64,000 nucleotides of DNA from Xanthomarina maritima (GCF_008084905.1 NZ_VSFC01000052.1:310001-374000), one strand, 5' to 3'; shown: positions 1 to 9,346, counted from the first letter of the stretch. Notes: a model not told the origin generated them from the sequence alone. Translations and numbers: made by a program.

Positions 1-611
1 TTTCTACCAACTCCCATATAAGGTTGTCCAATTTTTGCAAAAGAAAAGTATTGAATGGCAGTTAAAAGAGTTTCAAAACGTATTAATTTATTTAGAAAAG
101 AATTCTTTATTTTAGAATACGCACCATAACCTATAACTATGGATTTTTTGTTGTTAAAACAAGCACTCATTTCTGAAATCCAATGTTTTGAAATTGGTTT
201 GCAGTCTGCATCAGTAAACAAAAGATGTTCGTGTTTTGCAGCTTTAATCCCTAGAGTTAAAGCGTATTTTTTATTTGCCCAAAAAGCTTCGTTATTTATT
301 ACGTTTACAATTTTGATGTTGTTATGCATACTGGCAAAATCTTCCATGATTTCTAAAGTATCGTCATAAGAAGCATCGTTAATTAATACAATTTGAAAAT
401 TTGGATAGTCTTGATGAATGATTGAAGGTAGAAATCTTTTCAAGTTTTCAGCTTCATTTTTTGCACATATAACAACCGAAATTGGAATATTATTTGTAGC
501 TGATTTGTTTTCTTTTAAGAATACAAATTTTCCAAAAATTAAAAGATAATATAACACTTGAGCACATACTACAAACAGAAAGGTGTAGAATACCAAATCA
601 AGTAAAACCAT
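1..611 (-). CDS. Family 2 glycosyltransferase, partial (C-terminus outside window)
   Basis: The reading frame opens at an ATG at 611 and runs off the left edge with no stop, so about 203 residues are visible. The first ~25 residues form a hydrophobic membrane segment. A GT-A fold glycosyltransferase domain follows, with the nucleotide-binding start ISVVICAKNEAENL and the acidic metal-binding motif TDADC. By family, such proteins transfer a sugar from a nucleotide donor at the cytoplasmic face of the membrane; donor and acceptor cannot be told. It follows the small membrane protein at 618-821 with a 6-bp gap on the same strand, so the two are probably cotranscribed. Confidence 0.85.
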   Translation of the reverse strand, partial: MVLLDLVFYTFLFVVCAQVLYYLLIFGKFVFLKENKSATNNIPISVVICAKNEAENLKRFLPSIIHQDYPNFQIVLINDASYDDTLEIMEDFASMHNNIKIVNVINNEAFWANKKYALTLGIKAAKHEHLLFTDADCKPISKHWISEMSACFNNKKSIVIGYGAYSKIKNSFLNKLIRFETLLTAIQYFSFAKIGQPYMGVGR

Positions 612-617
612 TAAATA

Positions 618-821
618 CTAGGAGTGTTTAGGTTCGTTACAATCGCTAAACTGGTCAGGCGTTTTACCACAAAAACCACATGCTTCACCATCTTTGTTAA
701 GCATTGGGTTTTGACTGGCACAAGTTCCTGCAAATTTACCATCTTTTTTAGCCCAAAGTTTAATAGCAATTCCAGCTATTGCTAAACCTAATAAAATTAA
801 AGTTATTAAAAGTAATTTCAT
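618..821 (-). CDS. Small single-pass membrane protein with four cysteines
   Basis: A 67-residue protein not recognised as a named family. Residues 1-22 are a hydrophobic anchor or uncleaved signal. The rest is a short polar tail with cysteines at 34, 48, 51 and 61, including a CGFC pair, which could bind a metal or form disulfides. It is the first gene after the terminator at 915-949 and lies 6 bp before the glycosyltransferase. The hydrophobic start, good codon use and tight spacing support a real gene; the function is unknown. Confidence 0.7.
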   Translation of the reverse strand: MKLLLITLILLGLAIAGIAIKLWAKKDGKFAGTCASQNPMLNKDGEACGFCGKTPDQFSDCNEPKHS

Positions 822-914
822 GTAATTATAATGCGTTTTGAAAGTGTATTTAAAGCCTAAATGGGCTTCGATTTATTTTTGCAAATTTACGATTTATAAA
901 TGAGAATAAAATAA

Positions 915-949
915 TAAAGCCTCACTTTATAAACTTAAGTGAGGCTTTA
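915..949 (-). terminator. Intrinsic terminator of the sigma/anti-sigma operon
   Basis: A perfect 13-bp stem (arms 915-927 and 937-949, 9-nt loop) lies just after the stop of the anti-sigma gene. It has A/T-rich flanks on both sides, so it can act for minus-strand transcripts. Confidence 0.8.
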
Positions 950-973
950 TAACTAATTAAGATTAATTAATTA

Positions 974-1771
974 TTAGTTATGCTTTTGTAGAGAAACTTC
1001 TGCAACAGCATTTTCTTTTGATGCACTATTATTACCACCTTTTGGTTCTATGGTTATACTTAAACCTAGAGCATTTTCTGTATATGGAATTTGTTTTAAC
1101 TCTCTATCTGTTTCGCTTAAAATACCAAGACTAACCATTTTGTCTTGAACTTCAGCCCAAATTTGATAGCATTGCTCTTCTGGGAGTTGTGGTAGAGAAA
1201 CCACATCTATCATAGAAGTTTTTTCCTTAGGATTTATGTAGGCAACAGTTTTTAAATTTTTAGCTCTATAATTTCCTTTAATAATATATTTCTCAGTTTC
1301 AGGATTATTAAGCTGTTTAAACTGTTGCATAATATCATCTAACTTACTGTTGTTAGACGTAATATCATCTCTTAAATCGTAAATTTCGTCTACAATTTTC
1401 TGGTTTTCAGTTTTTAAATTTTGATTTTGTATATAAAACACAAAAGAACTTCCAGCAAAAATTAATGCAGAAACGCTTGCAGCAATACTAAAACGATACC
1501 ATTTTTTATATCGTCTAGTTGGTTTTAACGTAACAACTGGAGTGTCATCAAGCGCATCTAAAATGTTATTTAGAATAGCTTTTGGAGCTTCAACAGCATT
1601 CTTTTTAGACACAATTTCTAAATTAGTTTGAATGGTGTTGTATGCTTTCTGTACTTCTGGGTATTTTGAAATGTAAGTTTCAACTGTTTCTGTTTCAGCA
1701 GAAGTAGTTTCACCTATAAGATATTTTTCTAATAGGTCAGAATTTAAAAATGTAGTTATTTTATCATTCAT
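974..1771 (-). CDS. RskA-type anti-sigma factor, membrane-spanning
   Basis: 265 residues. Residues 1-90 form a cytoplasmic N-terminal region resembling an anti-sigma domain. Residues ~91-112 are a transmembrane helix. A heptad-like, Asp/Glu/Lys-rich coiled coil (~113-150) follows, then an extracytoplasmic RskA C-terminal domain with the conserved-looking segment LPEEQCYQIWAEV. By family, it holds the partner sigma factor at the membrane and releases it on regulated proteolysis. It lies 8 bp downstream of the ECF sigma gene on the same strand, which identifies the partner. The inducing signal cannot be read from the sequence. Confidence 0.88.
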   Translation of the reverse strand: MNDKITTFLNSDLLEKYLIGETTSAETETVETYISKYPEVQKAYNTIQTNLEIVSKKNAVEAPKAILNNILDALDDTPVVTLKPTRRYKKWYRFSIAASVSALIFAGSSFVFYIQNQNLKTENQKIVDEIYDLRDDITSNNSKLDDIMQQFKQLNNPETEKYIIKGNYRAKNLKTVAYINPKEKTSMIDVVSLPQLPEEQCYQIWAEVQDKMVSLGILSETDRELKQIPYTENALGLSITIEPKGGNNSASKENAVAEVSLQKHN

Positions 1772-1779
1772 GACTTGTT

Positions 1780-2313
1780 TTATTCAGGATCGTAAATTTT
1801 TTTCAATTCACGTAATCCAATTTTTAATCTTGATTTAATAGTTCCAAGTGGAATTTCTAATTCATCACTTGCTTCTTGTTGTGTCATGCCTTCAAAAAAG
1901 AGAGCATTTATAACAATTTGATATTTTTTATCTATTGATTTTAGATGGGTTTTAATATCCATAACATCTTGGTTTAATCCTTCCGATGTTAACTTATATA
2001 CGTTTGAAGCTTCTATTTGGATTTCCTTTTGATCTTTATTTGATTTAGATCTTACTTTATCTATAGCTGTATTGTAAGCAATTCTATAAAGCCATGTAAA
2101 AAGTTTTGCTTTATCAGCATCATAAGATTTAGACTTTTTCCAAACTTTTATAAAGGTTTCTTGTAATGCGTCTTGAGCGAGTTCTTCGTTGTTTAACACC
2201 TTTAAAATAACGCCATACAACGTGTCTGCATAATTTTCATATAGCAAAGAAATGGCTTTTTTATCTCCTTTTTGAAGTAGCCTAACTATTTCCTTTTCGA
2301 TTGGTGTAGTCAA
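1780..2313 (-). CDS. ECF RNA polymerase sigma factor (SigK-like)
   Basis: 177 residues with sigma region 2 near residues 20-90 (LAQDALQETFIKVWKK) and region 4 near 120-175 (GMTQQEASDELEIPLGTIKS helix-turn-helix). The size and the lack of regions 1 and 3 are typical of extracytoplasmic function sigma factors. The downstream RskA-type anti-sigma gene points to a SigK/RskA-like module, which directs core polymerase to a small stress regulon. The promoter of this pair probably lies at 2314-2372, between it and murB, and may be autoregulated; no clear -7 box was picked out there. Confidence 0.9.
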   Translation of the reverse strand: MTTPIEKEIVRLLQKGDKKAISLLYENYADTLYGVILKVLNNEELAQDALQETFIKVWKKSKSYDADKAKLFTWLYRIAYNTAIDKVRSKSNKDQKEIQIEASNVYKLTSEGLNQDVMDIKTHLKSIDKKYQIVINALFFEGMTQQEASDELEIPLGTIKSRLKIGLRELKKIYDPE

Positions 2314-2372
2314 GGTTTGAGAATTAAATGTTTTAGTTGTCTATTATACCAAAGTTAGAGATTTCTTTTTAA

Positions 2373-3386
2373 TTAAAGAATATTTACTTCAGCTTCAATG
2401 GTTATATTAAAGATCTGTTTAATGGTATTTTGGATTAAAATAGATAATTCTAAAATATCAGAACCTTTTGCATTTCCATAATTAACTAGAACTAAAGCTT
2501 GTGCTTTATGAACGCCATAATTACCAAATTGTTTTCCTTTAAAACCAGCTTTTTCAATTAACCATCCTGCTGGAACTTTAATTTCGGTTTCTGAAACTGG
2601 ATAACCAGGAATGTCTTGAAAGTTTTCTTTCAATTTAGAATAAGCTGATTTTAAAATTACAGGGTTTTTAAAAAAACTTCCACTGTTACCTATTTTTTTT
2701 GGGTCAGGAAGTTTACTTTGTCTAATTTTAATAACAGCATTTGAAATATCTTGAATGGTTGGATTTGTAATATTCATTCCTGCTAATTCATCGGAAATGG
2801 AGCCATAAGATGTATGAAGAGTATGATTTTTCTTAGATAGTTTAAAAGTTACATTACAGATAATAAACTCGCCTTTCTCTTCCTGTTTGAAAACGGAATT
2901 TCTATAGTCGAATTTGCAGTCTGTTTTAGTAAAGGTTTTTAATGTTTTGGTAGCAATATGTAATGCTTCACAAGAAATAAAAGTATCTTTTAACTCAATG
3001 CCATAAGCGCCAATATTTTGAATTGGAGCAGTTCCTACATTTCCTGGAATAAGTGACAAGTTTTCAAGCCCACCAAAATCTTTTTCTAAACACCATAATA
3101 CAAATTCGTGCCAATTTTCTCCAGCATTCGCTTGGACTAAAACGGAATCTTCATTTTCTGAAAGAATTGAAATTCCTTTTAAATTAACATGTACAACTAG
3201 TGTTTCAATATCTTTGGTAAGTAGCATATTACTTCCACCACCTAATATAAAAATATTTGAATATTCTTCTAATGATATTACTTGTTTAAGGGCATCAATG
3301 TTTTCAATAGAAATAAAATGTTTTGCAAGAACATCTATGCCAAAAGTATTAAAAGGTTTTAAGGATATGTTTTGTTTTATTTGCAC
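2373..3386 (-). CDS. murB: UDP-N-acetylenolpyruvoylglucosamine reductase
   Basis: 337 residues, the length of type I MurB. It reduces UDP-GlcNAc-enolpyruvate to UDP-MurNAc with NADPH and FAD in cytoplasmic peptidoglycan precursor synthesis. Visible motifs are the FAD-binding GGGSNML (49-55), QNIGAYGIEL (123-132), DYRNSVFK (160-167), the catalytic-serine segment GNSGSFFKNP (233-242) and the C-terminal Glu near 333. The start is a GTG that shares its G with the TAG stop of the upstream aminotransferase (TAGTG), suggesting translational coupling. Confidence 0.96.
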   Translation of the reverse strand: MQIKQNISLKPFNTFGIDVLAKHFISIENIDALKQVISLEEYSNIFILGGGSNMLLTKDIETLVVHVNLKGISILSENEDSVLVQANAGENWHEFVLWCLEKDFGGLENLSLIPGNVGTAPIQNIGAYGIELKDTFISCEALHIATKTLKTFTKTDCKFDYRNSVFKQEEKGEFIICNVTFKLSKKNHTLHTSYGSISDELAGMNITNPTIQDISNAVIKIRQSKLPDPKKIGNSGSFFKNPVILKSAYSKLKENFQDIPGYPVSETEIKVPAGWLIEKAGFKGKQFGNYGVHKAQALVLVNYGNAKGSDILELSILIQNTIKQIFNITIEAEVNIL

Positions 3387-4576
3387 TAATCTTTATATAC
3401 TTTAAGAGCTTCTTTTAAAATGTTAACAGCCTTAACAAGACTATCTTTGTTTAGTACATAAGCTATTCTTATTTGATTTAAACCAACACCTGGAGTTGAA
3501 TAAAAACCAGCAGCAGGAGCAACCATAACAGTTTCGCCATTAATATCAAAACTTTCTAATAACCACTGTGCAAAATTGTCTGCATTTTTTATAGGTAATT
3601 CAACAATGCAGTAAAAAGCTCCTTTTGGTTTAGCTACTTTTATACCTTCAATTTTTTCTAATTCAGAAATCAAGATGTTTCTTCTTTCAACATATTCAAT
3701 AATTACATCGTCAAAATAACTTTGTGGTGTTTGTAAGGCAGCTTCACTTGCTATCTGTGCTAATGTAGGAGGACTTAATCTAGCTTGAGCAAATTTTAAG
3801 GCTGTAGAAATAACTTCTTTATTTTTTGATACTAAACAGCCTATTCTTGCGCCACACATACTATACCTTTTAGAAACAGAATCTATCATTATGGCATGCT
3901 CAGCTATTTCATCTTCTTGCATTATGGAATAGTGTTTTGCTCCATCATATGCAAATTCTCTATATACTTCATCCGAAATTAAAAATAAATTATGCTTTTT
4001 AACAATGCTAGCTAATTTTTTAATTTCTGCTTTAGAATATAAGTATCCAGTAGGATTTCCAGGGTTGCAAATTAAAATGGCTTTAGTTTTTGGAGTAATT
4101 AATTTTTCAAATTCCTCAATTGGAGGTAAAGCAAAATTATCTTCAATTTTAGAAATAACAGGAACAATATTTACACCTGAAGCTGTAGAGAATCCATTGT
4201 AATTAGCATAAAATGGTTCTGGAATAATAATTTCGTCATCTGTATCCATGATAGTTCCAAAAGCAAATAATAAAGCTTCACTACCACCAGTTGTAACAAT
4301 AATATCATCTTTTATAACATGTATGTCATGAATATTATAATAATTGGCAATTTTATTTCTATATTCATCAGATCCTTCAGATCTAGTATAAGCTAAAATA
4401 TCTAAAGAATGCACTTTAACAGCATCTAAAGCTATCTCTGGAGTTTTAATATCTGGCTGTCCAATGTTTAAATGATAAACGGTTTTACCCTGTTTGTATG
4501 CAGCTTCAGCATAAGGAACTAGCTTTCTAATTGGTGATTGTGGCATGTTAAGCCCTTTATTTGATATTCTTGGCAT
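3386..4576 (-). CDS. PLP-dependent class I/II aminotransferase
   Basis: 396 residues of the aspartate aminotransferase superfamily (fold type I). Motifs are NPGNPTG at 171-177, the PLP-contacting Asp202 and Tyr205, and the Schiff-base lysine K236 in SVSKRYSMCGARIG. A substrate-carboxylate Arg near 374 (NQIRIAYV) fits the family. It transfers amino groups between an amino acid and a 2-oxo acid; the exact substrate is not decided by sequence. It is first of a two-gene unit overlapping murB by one base. Confidence 0.9.
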   Translation of the reverse strand: MPRISNKGLNMPQSPIRKLVPYAEAAYKQGKTVYHLNIGQPDIKTPEIALDAVKVHSLDILAYTRSEGSDEYRNKIANYYNIHDIHVIKDDIIVTTGGSEALLFAFGTIMDTDDEIIIPEPFYANYNGFSTASGVNIVPVISKIEDNFALPPIEEFEKLITPKTKAILICNPGNPTGYLYSKAEIKKLASIVKKHNLFLISDEVYREFAYDGAKHYSIMQEDEIAEHAIMIDSVSKRYSMCGARIGCLVSKNKEVISTALKFAQARLSPPTLAQIASEAALQTPQSYFDDVIIEYVERRNILISELEKIEGIKVAKPKGAFYCIVELPIKNADNFAQWLLESFDINGETVMVAPAAGFYSTPGVGLNQIRIAYVLNKDSLVKAVNILKEALKVYKD

Positions 4577-4700
4577 GATACTATTATATTAAGTAGCAAA
4601 GTTCCGAAAATTATCTTAAAGTTTTTTTAAAATACTTGACTAAATATAAAAGGTAGACTAAAGTTTTGTAAATTGATTAAGAATGCCAATTCTGTTGTTA

Positions 4701-6044
4701 ATGAAAAAATATATCTGGATTATAATAATTTTTTTTTCTTTAAATAATCTAGGTTATTCACAAAGTAAATTTGTAATTCAGAACAAAAAAGGCTCTGATA
4801 AAATTCATTTTAAACTCATTAATAATTTAATTATAATTCCTGTTGAAATAAATGGTGTCGAGTTATCATTTCTATTAGATACTGGAGTTAATAAATCTAT
4901 CATTTTCAATTTTTTAAACATTACAGATACACTTCAAATAAAAGATACTGAAACTATTTATCTAAGAGGTCTAGGCGAAGGAGAAGCCATTAAAGCTTTA
5001 AAATCTAAAAATAATATTCTAAAAGTAGGAGATGCTATAAATATAAGCCAAGAACTATATGCAGTATATAACCCAAATTTAAATTTTGCGCCAAGATTAG
5101 GGGCTCCTTTGCATGGTATTATTGGATATGATTTATTTAAAGATTTTGTAGTTGAAGTTAATTATACCACTAAAAAATTAACATTAACAAACCCTAAGGA
5201 TTATATATATGAGAAGTGTAACTCTTGTGAAACTTTAAATATGCAATTTTATAAAAACAAACCTTATATCTATACAAATGTTAAAATAAATGATAAGCAT
5301 ATTCCAGTTAAAATGTTAATAGATTCTGGAGGGAGTGATGCTTTATGGCTATTTGAAGAAGATAGTCTTGGTATTCATCTAGATAACAAATATTTTGAAG
5401 ATTTTTTAGGACATGGTTTAACAGGAAGTGTTTATGGTAAAAGATCCAGAATAGAAGAATTTTCAATAAAAAACTTCACTCTTAAAAATGTGAATGTATC
5501 GTTTCCAGAACCAACTTCTTTAATTTATGTTAAACAACATAAAGAAAGGAATGGAAGTATAGCTGGGAATGTTTTAAAACGATTTAATTTAATTATTGAT
5601 TATCAAAACAGCTCAATTACTTTTGATAAAAATAGGATGTTTTCTGAGCCATTTAATTATAATAAAAGTGGTATAGAATTAGAGCAAGATGGAGTTAGGC
5701 TTGTTAGGCAAAAAGATTATAATTATGCAAATACTGGTGATTTTTTAGGAAGTGAAAGCAATACATCAAAAACAACTGTTGTTTTAAGTACTCAATATAA
5801 GTTAACTTTAAAACCTGCTTATTCAATAGTGGAATTAAGAAAAGACTCTCCAGCAGAAAAAGCAGGTTTGAAAGTTGGAGATTACCTGTTGTCTATAAAT
5901 AATAAATCTACTGATAGATATAGTCTTCAAGAAATTATGCAAATGTTTTATGAGGATAAAGATGAACGAATTAAGATAGTAATAGAAAGGGATGGTATTC
6001 CATTAACTTTTGTTTTTTATTTAGAAGATATTTTTAAACAATAA
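4701..6044 (+). CDS. Secreted retropepsin-like aspartyl protease with PDZ domain
   Basis: 447 residues from the ATG at 4701. An in-frame ATG at 4683 would put six residues before a classical signal peptide (MKKYIWIIIIFFSLNN), so 4701 is preferred. Two aspartyl-protease half-sites are present: LLDTG with Asp60 and LIDSG with Asp208, each followed by hydrophobic segments. A C-terminal PDZ domain (~365-445) carries DSPAEKAGLKVGDYLLSINN. Family knowledge suggests a periplasmic or surface peptidase; having both Asp motifs in one chain suggests an intramolecular active site. It stands alone and converges on the DUF1573 gene. Confidence 0.85.
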   Translation: MKKYIWIIIIFFSLNNLGYSQSKFVIQNKKGSDKIHFKLINNLIIIPVEINGVELSFLLDTGVNKSIIFNFLNITDTLQIKDTETIYLRGLGEGEAIKALKSKNNILKVGDAINISQELYAVYNPNLNFAPRLGAPLHGIIGYDLFKDFVVEVNYTTKKLTLTNPKDYIYEKCNSCETLNMQFYKNKPYIYTNVKINDKHIPVKMLIDSGGSDALWLFEEDSLGIHLDNKYFEDFLGHGLTGSVYGKRSRIEEFSIKNFTLKNVNVSFPEPTSLIYVKQHKERNGSIAGNVLKRFNLIIDYQNSSITFDKNRMFSEPFNYNKSGIELEQDGVRLVRQKDYNYANTGDFLGSESNTSKTTVVLSTQYKLTLKPAYSIVELRKDSPAEKAGLKVGDYLLSINNKSTDRYSLQEIMQMFYEDKDERIKIVIERDGIPLTFVFYLEDIFKQ

Positions 6045-6046
6045 AA

Positions 6047-6072
6047 AAGCCTTAAGAGTTTTCTTAAGGCTT
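6047..6072. terminator. Bidirectional terminator between convergent genes
   Basis: A perfect 11-bp stem (AAGCCTTAAGA at 6047-6057, TCTTAAGGCTT at 6062-6072, loop GTTT) sits 2 bp after the protease stop and before the convergent DUF1573 gene. An A-run lies on one side and an AT-rich tract on the other. Confidence 0.8.
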
Positions 6073-6096
6073 AAATATATTTGTTTAGAAAAATAA

Positions 6097-6522
6097 TTAT
6101 TGTTCCATAACACTTTCGCTCTTTTTCTCAAGAACACTAGTTTTACTAGGGTCAATGACTTCTCCTTTAATTTTTAAAGCTACAGTAGGTGTGTCAGCAT
6201 TAGAAATTACTGTAATTGTCTTTCTAATAGGATTTACTCTATTAGTGTCGTACTTAACTTCAATTTGACCAGTTTCACCTGGTTGGATAGGTCCTTCTGG
6301 TTTTTTAGGAACTGTACAACCACAACTTGAATTTACTTTTGAAATAATTAAAGGTGCATCACCTGTGTTTGTGAATTCAAAAACACGAACACCATCAGCT
6401 CCTTTTTCAATAATACCATAATCTATAGTATCAGTCTTAAATTCAATTTTAGCTACTTTTTCTTGAGCATTTACCGAAAAGCTTAATAATCCGATAAAAA
6501 ATACTACTACTAAATGTTTCAT
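6097..6522 (-). CDS. DUF1573 domain secreted protein
   Basis: 141 residues from the ATG at 6522. The longer frame to 6552 adds ten residues before the signal peptide MKHLVVVFFIGLLSFSVNAQ, so it is not preferred. After cleavage one immunoglobulin-like DUF1573 (ASH/MSP-like) beta domain follows, with typical motifs DYGIIEKGADG, FEFTNTGDAPLIISKV and NSSCGCTVPKKPEGPI. The CGC motif and the P-I-x-PGETG turn are hallmarks of the family in Bacteroidota. Its biochemical role is not established. It is monocistronic. Confidence 0.9.
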   Translation of the reverse strand: MKHLVVVFFIGLLSFSVNAQEKVAKIEFKTDTIDYGIIEKGADGVRVFEFTNTGDAPLIISKVNSSCGCTVPKKPEGPIQPGETGQIEVKYDTNRVNPIRKTITVISNADTPTVALKIKGEVIDPSKTSVLEKKSESVMEQ

Positions 6523-6670
6523 AATTTTATTATTTAATACGTTGGTAAACATACTTACTTTTTATTCATTTTGCAAAATTATTAGCTATAATACACTTTC
6601 AAAATAATATAAAACCTAATAAAATGTATATTATACGCTCATATAATTTTCCTTAAAAAAGAAATATAAG

Positions 6671-6678
6671 TACTTTTG
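6671..6678 (+). promoter_or_regulatory. -7 promoter box (TACTTTTG) of valS
   Basis: An exact TAnnTTTG box, the Bacteroidota housekeeping -7 element, lies 31 bp before the ATG at 6709. The in-frame ATG at 6679 touches this box and so would lie upstream of transcription start; this decides the valS start. The -33 element is weak (TTTT near 6647-6650). Confidence 0.65.
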
Positions 6679-6708
6679 CATGTTATATTTCAAAAACTAT
6701 TCCAAAGT

Positions 6709-9345
6709 ATGCAAATTCCATCAAAATATGATGCCAGTCAAGTAGAGAGTAAATGGTACAACTACTGGATGAAACACAATTATTTTCATTCAACACCAGA
6801 CGAAAGGGAACCATATACCATTGTTATTCCTCCGCCAAACGTAACTGGAGTCTTGCATATGGGACACATGCTTAACAATACCATACAGGATGTATTAATC
6901 CGTCGAGCACGTTTATTGGGTAAAAATGCTTGTTGGGTTCCTGGAACCGATCATGCTTCTATTGCTACAGAAGCTAAAGTAGTTGCTAAATTAAAGGAAC
7001 AAGGAATAGATAAAAATGACTTGACTCGTGATGAATTTTTAGCACACGCTTGGGAATGGACTGAAGAATATGGAGGCGTGATTTTAGAACAACTTAAAAA
7101 GCTAGGGTGTTCTTGTGATTGGGACAGAACCAAATTTACGATGGATGACGATATGTCTGAAGCTGTAATAAAAGTGTTTGTTGATTTATACGAAAAAGGA
7201 TTGATTTATAGAGGATATAGAATGGTAAACTGGGATCCTGAGGCAAAAACAACCCTTTCAGATGAAGAAGTTATTCATGAAGAACGTCAAGGAAATCTAT
7301 ATTATATCAATTATAAAATAAAAGGAAGTGATGAAACGTTAACAATTGCTACCACACGTCCAGAAACAATATTTGGAGATACAGCCATTTGTATTAACCC
7401 GAATGATGAGCGTTTTACGCATTTAAAAGGAAAAAATGCTATTGTGCCAATTTGTAATCGTGTGATACCTATCATAGAAGATGAATACGTAGATGTAGAG
7501 TTCGGAACGGGTTGCTTAAAAGTAACACCTGCACATGATGAAAACGATAAAAACCTTGGAGATAAGCATAAACTAGAAGTGATTGATATCTTTCATGAAG
7601 ATGCAAGTTTAAATAGCTTTGGAATGCAATTTGAAGGGCAAGACCGTTTTGAAGCAAGAAATAACGTAGCTAAAGAATTAGAAGCAACTGGTGTTTTAGT
7701 TAAAACCGAAACACATTTAAACAAAGTTGGTACTTCAGAACGTACCAAAGCAGTCATCGAGCCAAGATTAAGTGACCAGTGGTTTTTAAAAATGGATGAA
7801 TTGGTAAAACCTGCAATAAAGGCCGTTTTAGGTGAAGAAGCAGAAATTAAGTTGTTTCCTAAAAAATTCGAAAACACTTATAGACACTGGATGGAAAACA
7901 TTCGCGATTGGAATATTTCCAGACAATTACTTTGGGGACAGCAAATCCCTGCTTATTTCTATGGCGAAGGAAAAGAAGATTTTGTAGTTGCTGAAACTAT
8001 CGAGCAAGCCCTTAAACTTGCAAAAAAGAAAACCAACAACCAACAACTAACAGCCAACGACTTAAAACAAGATACTGATGCTCTTGATACTTGGTTCTCT
8101 TCTTGGTTATGGCCTATGAGCGTGTTTGATGGCATTCGTAATCCTGAGAATGAAGACATAAAATATTACTATCCAACCAACGATTTGGTAACTGGTCCAG
8201 ATATTCTATTCTTTTGGGTAGCACGTATGATTATAGCTGGTTATGAATACAAAGGTGAAAAACCATTTAACAATGTTTATTTAACTGGTTTGGTTCGTGA
8301 TAAGCAACGAAGAAAAATGAGTAAATCCTTAGGGAATTCACCAGATGCTTTAAAACTTATTGACGATTATAGTGCAGATGGTGTTCGTGTAGGTTTGTTG
8401 TTAAGTTCTGCTGCTGGAAACGATTTGATGTTTGATGAAGCCTTATGTAACCAAGGAAAAGGCTTTGGAAACAAAATTTGGAATGCATTCAACTTAACCA
8501 ACTTATGGGAAGTTAATGAAACTATTGAGCAACCACAGTCTAGTAAAATAGCCTTAGAATGGTATGAAGCCAAGTTTCAAGAAGCATTAGTAGAGATTGA
8601 TGATCATTTTAGTAAATACCGTTTAAGTGATGCTTTAATGAGTATCTATAAATTGATTTATAATGATTTCTGTGGCTGGTTATTAGAGATTGTGAAACCA
8701 GCTTACCAACAGCCTATCGATGCTAAAACATATCATTCTGTGATGGCTTGTTTTGAAAATAATTTAAAAATTCTTCATCCGTTTATGCCATTTTTAACTG
8801 AAGATATTTGGCAATATATTACTGAACGTACTCCAGAAGAAGCATTAATTATTGCTAAATGGCCTGAAGCGAAACCAATTAATAAAGATTTAATTTCTCA
8901 GTTTGAATTTGCTTCTGAAGTCATTTCAGGAATTAGAACATTTCGTAAAGAAAAGAACATTGCTTTTAAAGATGCTATTGGTTTTTCAGTAATAAATAAT
9001 GAAAATACGATTAAAACTTTTGATGCCGTTATTGCTAAACTAGGAAATCTTGAAAGTATTAATTATACATCAGAAGCTATAGAAGGTGCTTTAACTTTTA
9101 GAGTGAAATCTAATGAATATTTTATTCCAATGGCTGGAGCGATTGATGTTGAAGCAGAAATCACTAAAATTTCTGAAGAATTAAAATACACAGAAGGCTT
9201 TTTGAAATCTGTTCAAAAGAAATTATCAAACGAACGTTTTGTAGCAGGAGCTCCAGAACAGGTTATAGCTAACGAACGTAACAAAGAAGCCGATGCATTG
9301 GCTAAAATTGAAACTTTAAAAGCTAGTTTAGCTTCTTTAAAGTAG
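6709..9345 (+). CDS. valS: Valine--tRNA ligase
   Basis: 878 residues from the ATG at 6709, chosen because the earlier ATG adjoins the -7 box. It is a class I aminoacyl-tRNA synthetase that charges tRNA-Val with valine. It has the HIGH-type motif in PPNVTGVLHMGHM, an inserted CP1 editing domain with TTRPETIFGDTA, the KMSKS loop RRKMSKSLGNS, an anticodon-binding domain, and a C-terminal coiled coil (last ~65 residues) typical of ValRS. Near 8031-8060 a CAAC-rich stretch encodes KKTNNQQLTAND, a low-complexity segment in a variable loop. The stop is 1 bp before the nuclease gene. Confidence 0.97.
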   Translation: MQIPSKYDASQVESKWYNYWMKHNYFHSTPDEREPYTIVIPPPNVTGVLHMGHMLNNTIQDVLIRRARLLGKNACWVPGTDHASIATEAKVVAKLKEQGIDKNDLTRDEFLAHAWEWTEEYGGVILEQLKKLGCSCDWDRTKFTMDDDMSEAVIKVFVDLYEKGLIYRGYRMVNWDPEAKTTLSDEEVIHEERQGNLYYINYKIKGSDETLTIATTRPETIFGDTAICINPNDERFTHLKGKNAIVPICNRVIPIIEDEYVDVEFGTGCLKVTPAHDENDKNLGDKHKLEVIDIFHEDASLNSFGMQFEGQDRFEARNNVAKELEATGVLVKTETHLNKVGTSERTKAVIEPRLSDQWFLKMDELVKPAIKAVLGEEAEIKLFPKKFENTYRHWMENIRDWNISRQLLWGQQIPAYFYGEGKEDFVVAETIEQALKLAKKKTNNQQLTANDLKQDTDALDTWFSSWLWPMSVFDGIRNPENEDIKYYYPTNDLVTGPDILFFWVARMIIAGYEYKGEKPFNNVYLTGLVRDKQRRKMSKSLGNSPDALKLIDDYSADGVRVGLLLSSAAGNDLMFDEALCNQGKGFGNKIWNAFNLTNLWEVNETIEQPQSSKIALEWYEAKFQEALVEIDDHFSKYRLSDALMSIYKLIYNDFCGWLLEIVKPAYQQPIDAKTYHSVMACFENNLKILHPFMPFLTEDIWQYITERTPEEALIIAKWPEAKPINKDLISQFEFASEVISGIRTFRKEKNIAFKDAIGFSVINNENTIKTFDAVIAKLGNLESINYTSEAIEGALTFRVKSNEYFIPMAGAIDVEAEITKISEELKYTEGFLKSVQKKLSNERFVAGAPEQVIANERNKEADALAKIETLKASLASLK

Positions 9346-9346
9346 A

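Noticed and set aside
139-369. Plus-strand ORF of 76 residues at the left edge
   Set aside because: It is antisense to the truncated glycosyltransferase, which has clear family motifs in the other frame.
7593-7877. Minus-strand ORF of 94 residues inside valS
   Set aside because: A shadow of the valS frame on the other strand, with no start signal or family resemblance.
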